DNA from: Enterobacter sp. C2
GTDB lineage: Bacteria; Pseudomonadota; Gammaproteobacteria; Enterobacterales; Enterobacteriaceae
Length of the DNA stretch: 64,000 nucleotides
Assembly: GCF_019880405.1 (NCBI RefSeq)
Contig: NZ_CP082269.1
Span: forward strand, 434,001 to 498,000
Direction: 5' to 3'
The position numbers were made by a program, and so were the translations under genes. Every line of letters begins with the position of its first letter. Position 1 is the stretch's first letter. Below, one piece after another: positions 37,613 to 46,961 of this stretch. The notes under the pieces were generated by a model. It was given only the letters and a program-made list of their open reading frames with translations, did not search any database and was not told the origin of the DNA.

Positions 37613-38536
37613 ATGCAGTTACAAAAATTAGTCAATATGTTTGGTGGCGATCTTGCCCGCCGCTACGGTGAAAAAGTGCATAAGCTGACCCTGCACGGCG
37701 GCTTTAGCTGTCCGAATCGCGATGGCACCATTGGCCGCGGGGGCTGCACCTTCTGCAACGTTGCCTCCTTTGCCGATGAGACCCAGCAGGCCCACTCTAT
37801 CGCCGAGCAGCTGGCTTACCAGGCGACGCGGGTTAACCGCGCCGGGCGCTATCTGGCCTATTTCCAGGCCTATACCAGCACCTGGGCCGAGGTTCAGGTC
37901 CTGCGGGCGATGTACCATCAGGCGGTGAGCCAGGCCAATATTGTTGGGCTGTGCGTCGGGACGCGCCCGGACTGCGTCCCGGAGGCAGTGCTGGATCTGC
38001 TCAGTGAATACCGGCAGCAGGGGTATGAGGTCTGGCTGGAGCTGGGTCTGCAAACGGCCCACGATAAAACCCTGCACCGCATTAACCGCGGCCACGACTT
38101 CGCCTGCTACCAGCGAACCACCCGGCTGGCTCGCCAGCGCGGGCTGAAGGTATGCAGCCACCTGATTGTTGGCCTGCCGGGGGAGGAGGAGGGAGAGTGC
38201 CTTGCAACTCTACAGCGGGTGGTAGAGACCGGCGTTGATGGTATCAAGCTGCATCCGCTGCATATTGTTACCGGCAGTACGATGGCAAAGGCCTGGCAGG
38301 CCGGGCGATTGACCGGTATCGCGCTGGATACCTATACCCATGCCGCCGGGGAGATGATCCGCCATACGCCGCCGGAGGTGGTCTACCACCGCATCTCCGC
38401 CAGCGCCCGGCGTCCGACCCTGCTCGCGCCGCTGTGGTGCGAGAACCGCTGGACCGGCATGGTAGAGCTGGATAAGTATCTCAACGCCCACGGCGCGCAG
38501 GGATCCGCGTTAGGCAATTCATGGTCGGTTGCATAA
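37613..38536 (+). CDS. yhcC: Radical SAM protein YhcC
   Basis: Uncharacterised radical SAM protein of the TIGR01212 family. The 307-residue product has three candidate cluster cysteines Cys33, Cys45 and Cys48 in SCPNRDGTIGRGGCTFC; the wide first spacing (11 residues) is a trait of this family and of Elp3-like proteins rather than the usual CX3CX2C. Later motifs GLCVGTRPDC, LELGLQTAHDKTL and HLIVGLPGEE follow the family pattern. Function is unknown. It is divergent from gltB and precedes arcB by 95 bases. Confidence 0.92.
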   Translation: MQLQKLVNMFGGDLARRYGEKVHKLTLHGGFSCPNRDGTIGRGGCTFCNVASFADETQQAHSIAEQLAYQATRVNRAGRYLAYFQAYTSTWAEVQVLRAMYHQAVSQANIVGLCVGTRPDCVPEAVLDLLSEYRQQGYEVWLELGLQTAHDKTLHRINRGHDFACYQRTTRLARQRGLKVCSHLIVGLPGEEEGECLATLQRVVETGVDGIKLHPLHIVTGSTMAKAWQAGRLTGIALDTYTHAAGEMIRHTPPEVVYHRISASARRPTLLAPLWCENRWTGMVELDKYLNAHGAQGSALGNSWSVA

Positions 38537-38631
38537 CGCCCGATGGCGCGAGCGACATTTTTTGCACAACCTTCAACGCTTTGCTCAGAATTGAGTATTA
38601 TTGTGCGACGTTGTGGTGAAGGAACTCATTA

Positions 38632-40971
38632 ATGAAGCAAATCCGATTACTCGCACAGTACTATGTCGATCTCATGATGAAGCTTGGCCTGGTGCGCTTC
38701 TCCATGCTGCTAGCCCTGGCGCTGGTGGTGTTGGCGATTGTTGTCCAGATGGCCGTGACCATGGTGCTGCATGGTCGGGTTGAAAGTATCGATGTGATCC
38801 GCTCGATCTTCTTCGGATTGTTGATTACCCCCTGGGCAGTCTACTTTCTGTCGGTGGTGGTTGAGCAGCTGGAGGAGTCCCGTCAGCGGCTATCCAGGCT
38901 GGTGGAGAAGCTCGAAGAGATGCGCGAGCGCGATCTCAAGCTCAACGTTCAGCTTAAAGATAATATCTCCACGCTCAACAAGGTGCTCAACGATCGTGCT
39001 ATCGCTGAGGCTGAGCGCCAGGCCACCTTTGAGCAGCTGAAAGTGGAGATGAAAGAGCGCGAGCAGACGCAGATCCAGCTGGAGCAGCAGTCCTCGTTCC
39101 TGCGCTCGTTCCTCGACGCCTCGCCGGATCTGGTTTTCTACCGCAACGAAGATAAAGAGTTCTCTGGCTGCAACCGGGCGATGGAGCTGCTGACCGGTAA
39201 AAGCGAGAAGCAGCTGGTCAACCTGAAGCCGGACGACGTTTACTCGCCGGAGGCGGCGGAGAAGGTTAATGAAACCGACGAGAAGGTGTTTCGTCACAAT
39301 GTCTCCCTGACCTACGAGCAGTGGCTGGAGTACCCGGACGGGCGCAAAGCCTGCTTTGAGATCCGCAAGGTTCCCTATTACGACCGGGTGGGTAAACGTC
39401 ACGGGCTGATGGGCTTTGGCCGGGATATTACCGAGCGCAAGCGTTACCAGGATGCGCTGGAGCGCGCCAGCCGGGACAAGACCACCTTTATCTCCACCAT
39501 CAGCCACGAGCTGCGCACGCCGCTTAACGGCATCGTTGGCCTGAGCCGTATTCTGCTCGATACCGAGCTGAGTGAAGAGCAAGAGAAGTATCTGAAGACT
39601 ATCCACGTCTCTGCGGTCACGTTGGGGAATATCTTCAACGATATTATCGACATGGACAAGATGGAGCGCCACAAGGTGCAGCTGGACAATCAGCCGGTAG
39701 ATTTCACCAGCTTCCGGGCCGATCTCGAAACCCTCTCTGGACTGCAGGCGCAGCAGAAGGGTCTGAGCTTTGTTGTCGAGCCGACGCTGCCCTTGCCGCA
39801 TAAGGTCATCACCGACGGCACCCGGCTACGACAGATCCTGTGGAACCTCATCAGCAACGCAGTGAAGTTCACCCAGCAGGGCCAGGTGACGGTACGCATC
39901 CGCTATGACGATAACGAGATGCTGCGCTTCGAGGTGGAGGACTCCGGTATCGGCATTCCGCCGGCGGAGCAGGATAAAATTTTTGCCATGTACTACCAGG
40001 TTAAAGACAAGCACGGCGGCAAACCGGCCACCGGTACGGGGATTGGCCTCGCGGTCTCGCGGCGGCTGGCGAAAAGCATGGGCGGCGATATTACCGTCAC
40101 CAGCGAGCCGGGCAAAGGTTCGCGCTTTGTGCTGACGGTGCACGCCCCTGCGGTAGCAGAGGAAGTAGAGGATAGTTTCGAGGATGACGAGATGCCGCTC
40201 CCGGCCCTGAACGTGCTGCTGGTAGAGGATATCGAACTGAACGTGATCGTGGCGCGATCGGTGCTGGAAAAGCTGGGATGCAGCGTCGATGTTGCCATGA
40301 CCGGGACAGATGCGCTGGCGATGTTTACCCCAGGAGAGTATGACCTGCTGCTGCTGGATATTCAGCTTCCGGACATGACCGGGCTGGACATCTCTCGTCA
40401 GCTGACCCAGAACTACGCCCGGGAGGATCTGCCGCCGCTGGTGGCCTTGACCGCCAACGTCTTGAAAGATAAAAAAGAGTACCTGGATGCGGGAATGGAC
40501 GAGGTCCTGAGCAAGCCGCTGGCTGTACCGGCGCTGACCGCGATGATCAAGAAGTTTTGGGATACCTGTGAAGACGAGGAGGAGAGTACGGTGGACGCTG
40601 TCGATAACGATAAAGCACAGACGCTGTTAGATATTCCGATGCTGGAGCAGTACCTGGAAATCATCGGCCCGAAGGTGATCGTCGATGGCATTGCGATGTT
40701 TGAGAAGATGATGCCGGGCTATATCGCGATCCTTGAATCAAACCTGACCGCTCGCGACCAGAAGGGTATCGCGGAAGAGGGGCATAAGATCAAGGGCGCG
40801 GCGGGCTCGATTGGCCTGCTCCGTCTGCAACAGTTGGGCAAGCAAATTCAGTCTTCCGATCTGCCGGCGTGGTGGGACAACGTAGGTGAATGGATTGAGG
40901 AGATGAAGCTGGCCTGGCAGGACGATATTGCGGTACTTAAGGCATGGGTAGCCGGGGCGGGGAAAAAATGA
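38632..40971 (+). CDS. arcB: Aerobic respiration control hybrid sensor kinase ArcB
   Basis: Quinone-redox-sensing tripartite kinase that phosphorylates ArcA under low oxygen. The 779-residue protein has two membrane segments (about 25-43 and 58-77), a leucine-rich coiled coil (about 80-150), a PAS domain (about 155-275) with redox Cys residues, the H1 box with His292 (STISHELRTPLNG), the ATPase domain, the receiver domain with Asp576 (LLLDIQLPDM) and the C-terminal HPt domain with His718 (GHKIKGAAGSIG). One residue more than E. coli ArcB. Its last codons overlap the T tract of ArcZ on the other strand. Confidence 0.97.
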   Translation: MKQIRLLAQYYVDLMMKLGLVRFSMLLALALVVLAIVVQMAVTMVLHGRVESIDVIRSIFFGLLITPWAVYFLSVVVEQLEESRQRLSRLVEKLEEMRERDLKLNVQLKDNISTLNKVLNDRAIAEAERQATFEQLKVEMKEREQTQIQLEQQSSFLRSFLDASPDLVFYRNEDKEFSGCNRAMELLTGKSEKQLVNLKPDDVYSPEAAEKVNETDEKVFRHNVSLTYEQWLEYPDGRKACFEIRKVPYYDRVGKRHGLMGFGRDITERKRYQDALERASRDKTTFISTISHELRTPLNGIVGLSRILLDTELSEEQEKYLKTIHVSAVTLGNIFNDIIDMDKMERHKVQLDNQPVDFTSFRADLETLSGLQAQQKGLSFVVEPTLPLPHKVITDGTRLRQILWNLISNAVKFTQQGQVTVRIRYDDNEMLRFEVEDSGIGIPPAEQDKIFAMYYQVKDKHGGKPATGTGIGLAVSRRLAKSMGGDITVTSEPGKGSRFVLTVHAPAVAEEVEDSFEDDEMPLPALNVLLVEDIELNVIVARSVLEKLGCSVDVAMTGTDALAMFTPGEYDLLLLDIQLPDMTGLDISRQLTQNYAREDLPPLVALTANVLKDKKEYLDAGMDEVLSKPLAVPALTAMIKKFWDTCEDEEESTVDAVDNDKAQTLLDIPMLEQYLEIIGPKVIVDGIAMFEKMMPGYIAILESNLTARDQKGIAEEGHKIKGAAGSIGLLRLQQLGKQIQSSDLPAWWDNVGEWIEEMKLAWQDDIAVLKAWVAGAGKK

Positions 40972-41089
40972 CCCCGGATAGACCGGGGTGCGCGAATACT
41001 GCGCCAACACCAGGGAAATTGTGGCCGTGCCGGTATTTTTAGAGTTGGGTATTCAATGGGCACAGGCGGAAAGAGTGTCAAGCCCGCAC
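40963..41089 (-). ncRNA. arcZ: ArcZ small regulatory RNA
   Basis: Hfq-dependent sRNA that activates rpoS and represses flhDC and other targets; it is repressed by ArcA and in turn acts on arcB. On the - strand the region 40963-41019 carries the conserved processed ArcZ: it starts ATTTCCCTGGTGTTGGCG, continues to GCGCACCCCGG and ends with the terminator stem CCCCGG/CCGGGG (40971-40977 with 40983-40989) and a T run at 40963-40968. The upstream half, which RNase E removes, is less conserved; GTGCGG at 41089 is the likely 5' end, within a few bases, with a -10 TATCTT at 41092-41097. Its place beside arcB is as in E. coli. Confidence 0.92.
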
Positions 41090-41205
41090 ATAAGATAGCA
41101 AATCTTAACTTATTTGTTATATGAATCGATGAAATGTGTGAAGCATAGCGTCCTTATCAAAATTTTTAATAATCGTCAGCATGTTGCAATAAGGGATTGG
41201 CATAA

Positions 41206-41934
41206 ATGAAGTTACGCAGTACCGCGTTGAAGGCAAAGATAAAGCGTCTGTTGCTGCGTACTCTGTTGGGGCTGACCCTGCTGTGGGGTGGTGGTATTTT
41301 GCTGTTCAGCTTTATGCCGGTTCCCTTCTCGGCGGTGATGGCGGAGCGCCAGATATCGGCCTGGCTGAGCGGTGATTTCAACTATGTTGCCCACTCTGAC
41401 TGGGTGGGGATGGATGATATCTCTCCCTGGATGGGGCTGGCAGTGATTGCCGCCGAGGATCAGACCTTCCCGACGCACTGGGGCTTTGACGTTGACGCTA
41501 TCCAGAAAGCAGTTTCCCATAACGAGCGTAACGCCAGCCGGATCCGCGGTGCATCTACCCTGTCGCAACAGACGGCGAAAAATCTCTTTCTCTGGGACGG
41601 GCGCAGCTGGCTGCGTAAAGGGCTGGAGGCCGGATTAACGCTGGGAATGGAGACGGTGTGGAGCAAGCGGCGGATCCTGACGGTTTATCTCAACGTCGCT
41701 GAATTTGGCGAGGGCGTATTTGGCGTCGAGGCGGCGGCCCAGCGCTATTTTAACAAGCCCGCGAGCCGCCTGACTATGTCAGAGGCCGCGCTGCTGGCGG
41801 CCGTGCTGCCTAATCCTATCCGCTTTAAGGCCGGTGCTCCCTCTGGCTACGTGCGTAGCCGCCAGGCATGGATTATGCGCCAGATGCGCCAGCTAGGCGG
41901 TGAGGGGTTTATGACCCAACATTCGCTGCACTAA
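41206..41934 (+). CDS. mtgA: Monofunctional peptidoglycan glycosyltransferase MtgA
   Basis: GT51-family enzyme that polymerises lipid II into glycan strands, without a transpeptidase domain. The 242-residue protein has an N-terminal membrane anchor (about 17-38) and the GT51 motifs [15 protein letters not shown] with the catalytic Glu, [29 protein letters not shown] and [15 protein letters not shown]. In E. coli mtgA follows elbB; elbB is absent here, so mtgA must be read from the short region after arcZ. Its 3' end overlaps convergent yrbL by 26 bases. Confidence 0.95.
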   Translation: MKLRSTALKAKIKRLLLRTLLGLTLLWGGGILLFSFMPVPFSAVMAERQISAWLSGDFNYVAHSDWVGMDDISPWMGLAVIAAEDQTFPTHWGFDVDAIQKAVSHNERNASRIRGASTLSQQTAKNLFLWDGRSWLRKGLEAGLTLGMETVWSKRRILTVYLNVAEFGEGVFGVEAAAQRYFNKPASRLTMSEAALLAAVLPNPIRFKAGAPSGYVRSRQAWIMRQMRQLGGEGFMTQHSLH

Positions 41935-42505
41935 GTCCATTGGCAAGCGCGGGCTGAGCGATAAAGCGCTGCCACAGGCGGGCCTGCTTACGCGCGCAGG
42001 CCCAGCCCGACCAGGTTGCCAGCGGGATCAGCGTGCCTTCGCCAATGTTGTCGCACACCACCGGCACCACTTCATCCGGGCTGATACGGCGGCAAAGCAC
42101 GTTCTGCGGCTTCAGGTTCATAGTAACGATACGGTTTTTGCGCAGGTAGCTTTTTAGCGTCCTGAGCAGCGGGTAGAGCGCCTTGCTGTTGCCCGCTTCA
42201 CGGCACTCGGCGGCATACTCCGTCAGGGTCTTTGACGGCGAGCCGTCAAAGTCGGTGATGATATCGTAGACGTATCCCGTCCCCAGATCGGTTTCGACCG
42301 TGCCGTAGTAGCGCGGCAGTCCGCTCCAGTCTGTTAAACGGCGAGAGAGATGGGCATAGTAGCTCAGCTCGCGCTTGATCTCTTTATCGCCGCCGCTCTC
42401 GTAGTTATAGATGATCTTGATGCAGCGCTGGGCGTTGTCCGGATGCGCATAGCATTGGCGGTGCCGACCGGTGCCCAACGGGGTGAGATGAGATAAGCGA
42501 ATCAT
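41909..42505 (-). CDS. yrbL: PhoP-network protein YrbL
   Basis: Protein of the PhoP regulatory network (PhoP_reg/YrbL family) with distant kinase-like features; in E. coli it is regulated by PhoP and BasR and its function is unknown. The start at 42505 gives the conserved [22 protein letters not shown], and the product has 198 residues, about a dozen fewer at the C-terminus than E. coli as I recall. Motifs [17 protein letters not shown] and [16 protein letters not shown] resemble the catalytic loop and metal-binding region of protein kinases. The stop lies inside the 3' end of mtgA. Confidence 0.88.
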   Translation of the reverse strand: MIRLSHLTPLGTGRHRQCYAHPDNAQRCIKIIYNYESGGDKEIKRELSYYAHLSRRLTDWSGLPRYYGTVETDLGTGYVYDIITDFDGSPSKTLTEYAAECREAGNSKALYPLLRTLKSYLRKNRIVTMNLKPQNVLCRRISPDEVVPVVCDNIGEGTLIPLATWSGWACARKQARLWQRFIAQPALANGLSAANVGS

Positions 42506-42652
42506 GTGTTGTCCTGCTTTTTTGGAAATTGTTTTGGAAACAATCCAAGTATGGCCAGGCAACTTAAATGGAAAATAAACGGCTAGCTTAAGGTTATCTT
42601 CAGGAAAGATTGGCAGGAGTTAAGCGCACGAAATGTTCAATTTTGCTACGAT

Positions 42653-42686
42653 GTAGGCCGGGTCAGGCGTAACCGCCCCCCGGCGC
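42653..42686. repeat. REP-like palindrome downstream of npr
   Basis: GTAGGCCGGG and a GC-rich complementary arm CCCCCCGGC form a REP-like element between the yrbL start and the npr stop. It resembles the left half of the pair after mdh. It may protect the npr mRNA end. Confidence 0.65.
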
Positions 42687-42695
42687 GACCGGCAG

Positions 42696-42968
42696 TTAAT
42701 CTTCGTCGAAACCGGCGTTAAACAGGGCAATGACGGCGGCAAGCGCCTCCTGCTCCTGCGGGCCGCTGACTTCAATCTCGATCTGACGACCCTTGGCGGA
42801 GTCGAGCATCAGCAGCGCAATCACGCTGCTGGCCTCCGCCTCGGTGCCTTCGTCATTACGCAGCAGCACTTCTGCATCAAACCCCTGCACCAGCTCAAAC
42901 AGTTTCATTGCCGGACGGGCATGCATGCCCAGCGTGTTGGTGATCTCAACGGTCTGCTTAACGGTCAT
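42696..42968 (-). CDS. ptsO: Phosphocarrier protein NPr
   Basis: HPr-like phosphocarrier of the nitrogen PTS, which passes phosphate from PtsP to PtsN. The 90-residue product has the phospho-acceptor His16 in [11 protein letters not shown] and the conserved Ser-containing second motif near residue 48. Length equals E. coli NPr. Its start overlaps the rapZ stop by four bases, and it ends the rpoN-hpf-ptsN-rapZ-npr group. Confidence 0.96.
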   Translation of the reverse strand: MTVKQTVEITNTLGMHARPAMKLFELVQGFDAEVLLRNDEGTEAEASSVIALLMLDSAKGRQIEIEVSGPQEQEALAAVIALFNAGFDED

Positions 42969-43819
42969 GTTTTGCGTTTTTCCAGCGTACGGTGGCGAGA
43001 CTGCACGTTTTTACCCCGCGAGCGGAAGTAGTCCGCCAGCTGCTCGGCAATATAGACCGAACGATGCTTGCCCCCCGTACAGCCAATGGCGACGGTGAGA
43101 TAGCTGCGGTTGTTGGTCTCCAGCATCGGCAGCCACAGTTCGAGATAGCTGCGGGTCTGGTAGATAAAGTTGTGCACTTCGGTATGCCGATCCAGGAACG
43201 CCGCTACCGGTTTATCAAGGCCGGTCATCGGGCGCAGCTTTGGATCCCAGTGCGGGTTCGGCAGGAAGCGAACGTCAAAGACGTAGTCGGCATCGATAGG
43301 AATGCCATGCTTGAAGCCGAACGACTCAAACACCATGGTCAGCTCGCGTTCGCGCTTGCCCAGCAGGCGGGTACGCAGCATCTCCGCCAGCTCATGCACC
43401 GACATCTCTGAGGTATCGACGATCAGATCCGCCCGGGAGCGCAGCGGCTCCAGCAGATCGCTCTCTTCGTCGATAGCGCTCTCCAGCGACAGGTTCTTGC
43501 TGGAGAGCGGGTGCAGACGTCGGGTATCGCTGTAGCGCCGGATCAGCGTGTTGCGATCGGCATCAAGGAACAGCAGCTGCGGCGAAAAGGCCGACGGCAG
43601 GTTGTTCATCGCCTGTTCAAAAATTTCCGGCGACTCTGGCATGTTACGCACGTCAATGCTGACGGCCGCAGAGATCTGGCGGTCGGCCAGCGATTTCGCC
43701 AGTTCGGGCAACAACACTACCGGCAGGTTATCCACGCAGTAGAAGCCCATGTCTTCCAGCGCTCGCAGGGCAACTGATTTCCCCGAGCCCGAGCGACCGC
43801 TGACGATCATCAGTACCAT
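42965..43819 (-). CDS. rapZ: RNase adapter protein RapZ
   Basis: RNA-binding adaptor that delivers sRNA GlmZ to RNase E and senses glucosamine-6-phosphate, tuning glmS expression. The 284-residue protein has Walker A GRSGSGKS (8-15), a Walker B-like region and the C-terminal domain with [14 protein letters not shown] and the basic tail [16 protein letters not shown] that contacts RNA. Length equals the E. coli protein. It lies between ptsN and npr. Confidence 0.96.
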   Translation of the reverse strand: MVLMIVSGRSGSGKSVALRALEDMGFYCVDNLPVVLLPELAKSLADRQISAAVSIDVRNMPESPEIFEQAMNNLPSAFSPQLLFLDADRNTLIRRYSDTRRLHPLSSKNLSLESAIDEESDLLEPLRSRADLIVDTSEMSVHELAEMLRTRLLGKRERELTMVFESFGFKHGIPIDADYVFDVRFLPNPHWDPKLRPMTGLDKPVAAFLDRHTEVHNFIYQTRSYLELWLPMLETNNRSYLTVAIGCTGGKHRSVYIAEQLADYFRSRGKNVQSRHRTLEKRKT

Positions 43820-43864
43820 GTACCGTTTCTCCTCAGGCGAGCAAATAGAAAAGCCTTTCCCCGG

Positions 43865-44356
43865 CTATGCGTCATCGTGGCTGCCTTCACTGTCCGTGAT
43901 GATCTGGTACAGCTCCTCATCGCTCTGCGCGGCGCGCAGGCGTCGACAGATGGTTTTGTCCGCCAGGCGGCGGGCAACGAGAGAGAGCGTATGCAGATGC
44001 GTCTTTGTCTGATCGGCCGGAACCAGCAGGGCAAACAGCAGATCTACCGGCTGGTTATCGATAGCATCAAAGGCAATGGGCGTCTCCAGCTGTACAAAGA
44101 CGCCGACGGCGCGCAGGGTATCTTCCTCGACCTTGCCATGGGGGATCGCGATACCGTTGCCGATACCGGTACTGCCCATTTTTTCACGGGTCAGGATGGC
44201 CTCAAAGACCACCTGCGGCGGCAGGCTAAGCTGTTTGGCAGCCAGCTCGCTGATAATCTCCAGCGCACGCTTTTTACTCTGGCAGTGCACGCCGCTGCGG
44301 GTACATTCCTGGTTAAGGACATTGCTCAATTGAAGAGCGGAATCGTTGTTCATCAT
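43865..44356 (-). CDS. ptsN: Nitrogen-regulatory PTS protein IIA-Ntr (PtsN)
   Basis: Terminal phosphate acceptor of the nitrogen PTS; in E. coli its unphosphorylated form inhibits the potassium transporter TrkA and stimulates KdpD. The 163-residue product is an EIIA domain of the mannitol/fructose class with phospho-His73 in GNGIAIPHGKVEE and PVDLLFALLVP. Length and numbering agree with E. coli. It is 45 bases upstream of rapZ and 82 bases downstream of hpf, with a hairpin in that gap. Confidence 0.96.
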   Translation of the reverse strand: MMNNDSALQLSNVLNQECTRSGVHCQSKKRALEIISELAAKQLSLPPQVVFEAILTREKMGSTGIGNGIAIPHGKVEEDTLRAVGVFVQLETPIAFDAIDNQPVDLLFALLVPADQTKTHLHTLSLVARRLADKTICRRLRAAQSDEELYQIITDSEGSHDDA

Positions 44357-44384
44357 AAATTCACCTAAGCGTTGCTCGTGCAGA

Positions 44385-44412
44385 CAACCTGCTGCGTGAC
44401 CACAGCAGGTTG
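44385..44412 (-). other. Hairpin between hpf and ptsN
   Basis: A 10-base-pair perfect stem (44385-44394 with 44403-44412) and 8-base loop lies between hpf and ptsN. There is no T run after it on the - strand, so it is more likely an mRNA stabiliser or processing site than a terminator. Confidence 0.45.
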
Positions 44413-44438
44413 CTAACTGCCGTCGAACGCCCGGACAA

Positions 44439-44726
44439 TTAGTGTTGTTTCAGTTTATCTTTATGTTTGTTTAACTGTCGCGCCAGTTTATCAATTAAAC
44501 CGTCGATAGCCGCATACATGTCTTGCCCTTCCGCACTGGCGTGGAGGTCGCCACCGTTAACGTGCAGTGTGGCGTCCGCGACGTGCGTCACTTTCTCCAC
44601 TTTTAACACAATGTAGACCTGATTGATCCGCTCGAAGTACTGCTCCAGCTTAGCAAATTTTGTACCGACAAAATCGCGCAGTGCTTCAGTAATTTCGACA
44701 TTGTGCCCTGTAATGTTGAGCTGCAT
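44439..44726 (-). CDS. hpf: Ribosome hibernation promoting factor
   Basis: Short HPF that binds the 30S mRNA channel in stationary phase and, with RMF, forms 100S ribosome dimers. The 95-residue product starts MQLNITGHNVEITEALRDFV and contains VHVADATLHV-like and DMYAAIDGLIDKLARQLNKHKDK motifs of the S30AE family. The start at 44726 matches E. coli exactly; a longer frame to 44810 would run into rpoN. It lies 22 bases after rpoN. Confidence 0.97.
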   Translation of the reverse strand: MQLNITGHNVEITEALRDFVGTKFAKLEQYFERINQVYIVLKVEKVTHVADATLHVNGGDLHASAEGQDMYAAIDGLIDKLARQLNKHKDKLKQH

Positions 44727-44748
44727 AGTGTCTTCCTTATCGGTTGGG

Positions 44749-46182
44749 TCAGACCAGCTGCTTGCGCTGGTTAGACGGCGGGATGGATAAAGACTCTCGA
44801 TACTTCGCAACGGTACGGCGAGCCACCATGATACCCTGGTCGGACAGCAGGGTGGTCAACTTACTGTCACTCAGTGGTTTCGCAGGGTTTTCTGCGGCTA
44901 TTAGCTTCTTCACCAGCGCGCGAATAGCCGTCGACGAGGCTTCGCCGCCGCCTTCGGTATTCACGTGGCTGGAGAAAAAGTATTTAAGCTCAAAAATACC
45001 TCTCGGGCTGTGCAGGTACTTCTGGGTTGTTACGCGTGAAATGGTGGATTCGTGCATCTCGACGGCCTGGGCGATATCCGCCAGCACCATCGGTTTCATA
45101 AACTCTTCGCCTTTGTCGAAAAAGGCCTGCTGCTGTTCAACGATGCAGCGGCTGACGCGCAGCAGGGTATCGTTGCGGCTCTCCAGGCTCTTAATCAGCC
45201 ATTTGGCTTCCTGAAGATTGCTGCGGATAAACTGGCTATCGGCATCGTTACGCGTGCCGCTGCACATGGCGGCGTAGTGCTGGTTGATCTGCAAACGCGG
45301 AATGCTGTCACCGTTCAGCTCGACCATCCAGCGGCCGTTATGCTTGCGCACCAGCACGTCGGGGATCACATACTCCGGCTCGCCGGTCTGGATCGACTGG
45401 CCAGGGCGCGGATCCAGCGACTGGATCAGGTTCACCGCCTCTTTCAGCACCTCTTCCTTCAGGCGGGTCACGCGCATCAGGGTGCGGAAATCGTGGTTCG
45501 CCAGCAGATCGAGGTGATCGCTGATGATCAGTTTGGCTTCGGCCTGCCACGGCGTATCGCTGGCGAACTGGGAGAGCTGAATCAGCAGGCAGTCGCGCAG
45601 GTCTCTTGCCGCTACGCCCACCGGATCGAAACGCTGGACGCGTTTCAGCACCGCTTCGACCTCGTCCAGCCCAACGTTGCTATCGCCCATACTGTCGAGG
45701 ATATCCTCCAGCGAGACGGTCAGGTAGCCCGTCTCATCCACGGCGTCGACAATGGAGGTGGCAATAGCGCGATCGGTATCAGAGAAGGGGGTCAGCTCCA
45801 CCTGCCACATCAGGTAGTCCTGGAGTGACTGGGTAGTCTCGCCCTGGTAGACGGGAAGCTCGTCGTCCTGGTAGTCTACGCCGTTGCCCGACGGCGTACC
45901 GGCGGTGTAGATCTCATCCCAGCTGGCATCCAGCGGCAGCTCCTCGGGCATATCTTTCTGCTCAAGGGCGTCGGCGGAGTCTAATGTTTCGGTGTCCTGG
46001 GTCTGCTGGGCGTCTATCTCATCGTGAAGATCGGTTTGCTCCAGCAGCGGGTTGCTATCCAGCGCCTGCTGAAGTTCTTGCTGAAGTTCCAGCGTCGAGA
46101 GCTGCAACAGACGAATAGCCTGTTGCAGTTGGGGCGTCATGGCGAGCTGTTGGCTTAGCCGCAGTTGCAAACCTTGCTTCAT
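44749..46182 (-). CDS. rpoN: RNA polymerase sigma-54 factor
   Basis: Sigma factor for nitrogen-related and other genes, needing AAA+ activators. The 477-residue protein has the Gln/Leu-rich region I ([27 protein letters not shown], residues about 3-29, here quoted in part as [14 protein letters not shown]), an acidic region II (about 55-105), the core-binding domain, the helix-turn-helix and the RpoN box [10 protein letters not shown] near the C-terminus. Length equals E. coli RpoN. It is 47 bases after lptB and leads hpf, ptsN, rapZ and npr. Confidence 0.98.
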   Translation of the reverse strand: MKQGLQLRLSQQLAMTPQLQQAIRLLQLSTLELQQELQQALDSNPLLEQTDLHDEIDAQQTQDTETLDSADALEQKDMPEELPLDASWDEIYTAGTPSGNGVDYQDDELPVYQGETTQSLQDYLMWQVELTPFSDTDRAIATSIVDAVDETGYLTVSLEDILDSMGDSNVGLDEVEAVLKRVQRFDPVGVAARDLRDCLLIQLSQFASDTPWQAEAKLIISDHLDLLANHDFRTLMRVTRLKEEVLKEAVNLIQSLDPRPGQSIQTGEPEYVIPDVLVRKHNGRWMVELNGDSIPRLQINQHYAAMCSGTRNDADSQFIRSNLQEAKWLIKSLESRNDTLLRVSRCIVEQQQAFFDKGEEFMKPMVLADIAQAVEMHESTISRVTTQKYLHSPRGIFELKYFFSSHVNTEGGGEASSTAIRALVKKLIAAENPAKPLSDSKLTTLLSDQGIMVARRTVAKYRESLSIPPSNQRKQLV

Positions 46183-46229
46183 GTTCAGAGCACTTCTCTC
46201 CCGCTAAAACATTACCGTCATTAACCCTA

Positions 46230-46955
46230 TCAGAGTCTGAAGTCTTCCCCAAGATATACGCGTTTAACCTGTTCGTCTTCAAGGATTTGCTGCGGCGTGC
46301 CGTGGGCAATGAGATGCCCCTGGCTGACGATGTAGGCGCGTTCGCACACGGCCAGCGTCTCGCGCACGTTGTGATCGGTGATCAGCACGCCGAGTCCGCT
46401 GTCGCGCAGGTGCTCAATGATGCGCTTAATGTCGATAACGGAGATGGGGTCAACGCCGGCAAAGGGTTCATCCAGCAGGATAAATTTAGGATTTGCTGCC
46501 AGCGCACGGGCGATCTCAACGCGGCGGCGCTCACCGCCGGAGAGGGCCTGGCCGAGGCTGTCGCGCAGGTGTTCGATGTGAAACTCTTCCATCAGCTCAT
46601 TGGCGCGATCTTCGCGCTGCTCTGAGGAGAGATCGTCACGAATTTGCAGCACTGCCATCAGGTTATCGTATACGCTCAGGCGGCGGAAAATAGAGGCCTC
46701 CTGCGGCAGATAGCCGATACCGCGGCGCGCGCGCGCGTGCAACGGCAGCAGGCTGATATCTTCGTCATCAATAATGATGTTACCCGCGTCGCGGGAGACA
46801 ATACCAACGACCATGTAAAACGTGGTGGTTTTACCCGCCCCGTTAGGGCCAAGCAGGCCCACAATTTCGCCGGATTTAACGGTCAGGCTCACATCCTCGA
46901 CCACGCGGCGGCCTTTATAGGCTTTAGCAAGATTTTTTGCAGTTAACGTTGCCAT
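46230..46955 (-). CDS. lptB: LPS transport ATP-binding protein LptB
   Basis: ATPase that, with LptF and LptG, extracts lipopolysaccharide from the inner membrane. The 241-residue ABC protein has Walker [10 protein letters not shown] (36-44), the Q loop in [13 protein letters not shown], the signature [15 protein letters not shown], Walker [13 protein letters not shown] and a switch His in ITDHNVRET. Length equals E. coli. It follows lptA by 6 bases. Confidence 0.98.
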   Translation of the reverse strand: MATLTAKNLAKAYKGRRVVEDVSLTVKSGEIVGLLGPNGAGKTTTFYMVVGIVSRDAGNIIIDDEDISLLPLHARARRGIGYLPQEASIFRRLSVYDNLMAVLQIRDDLSSEQREDRANELMEEFHIEHLRDSLGQALSGGERRRVEIARALAANPKFILLDEPFAGVDPISVIDIKRIIEHLRDSGLGVLITDHNVRETLAVCERAYIVSQGHLIAHGTPQQILEDEQVKRVYLGEDFRL

Positions 46956-46961
46956 AACGAA

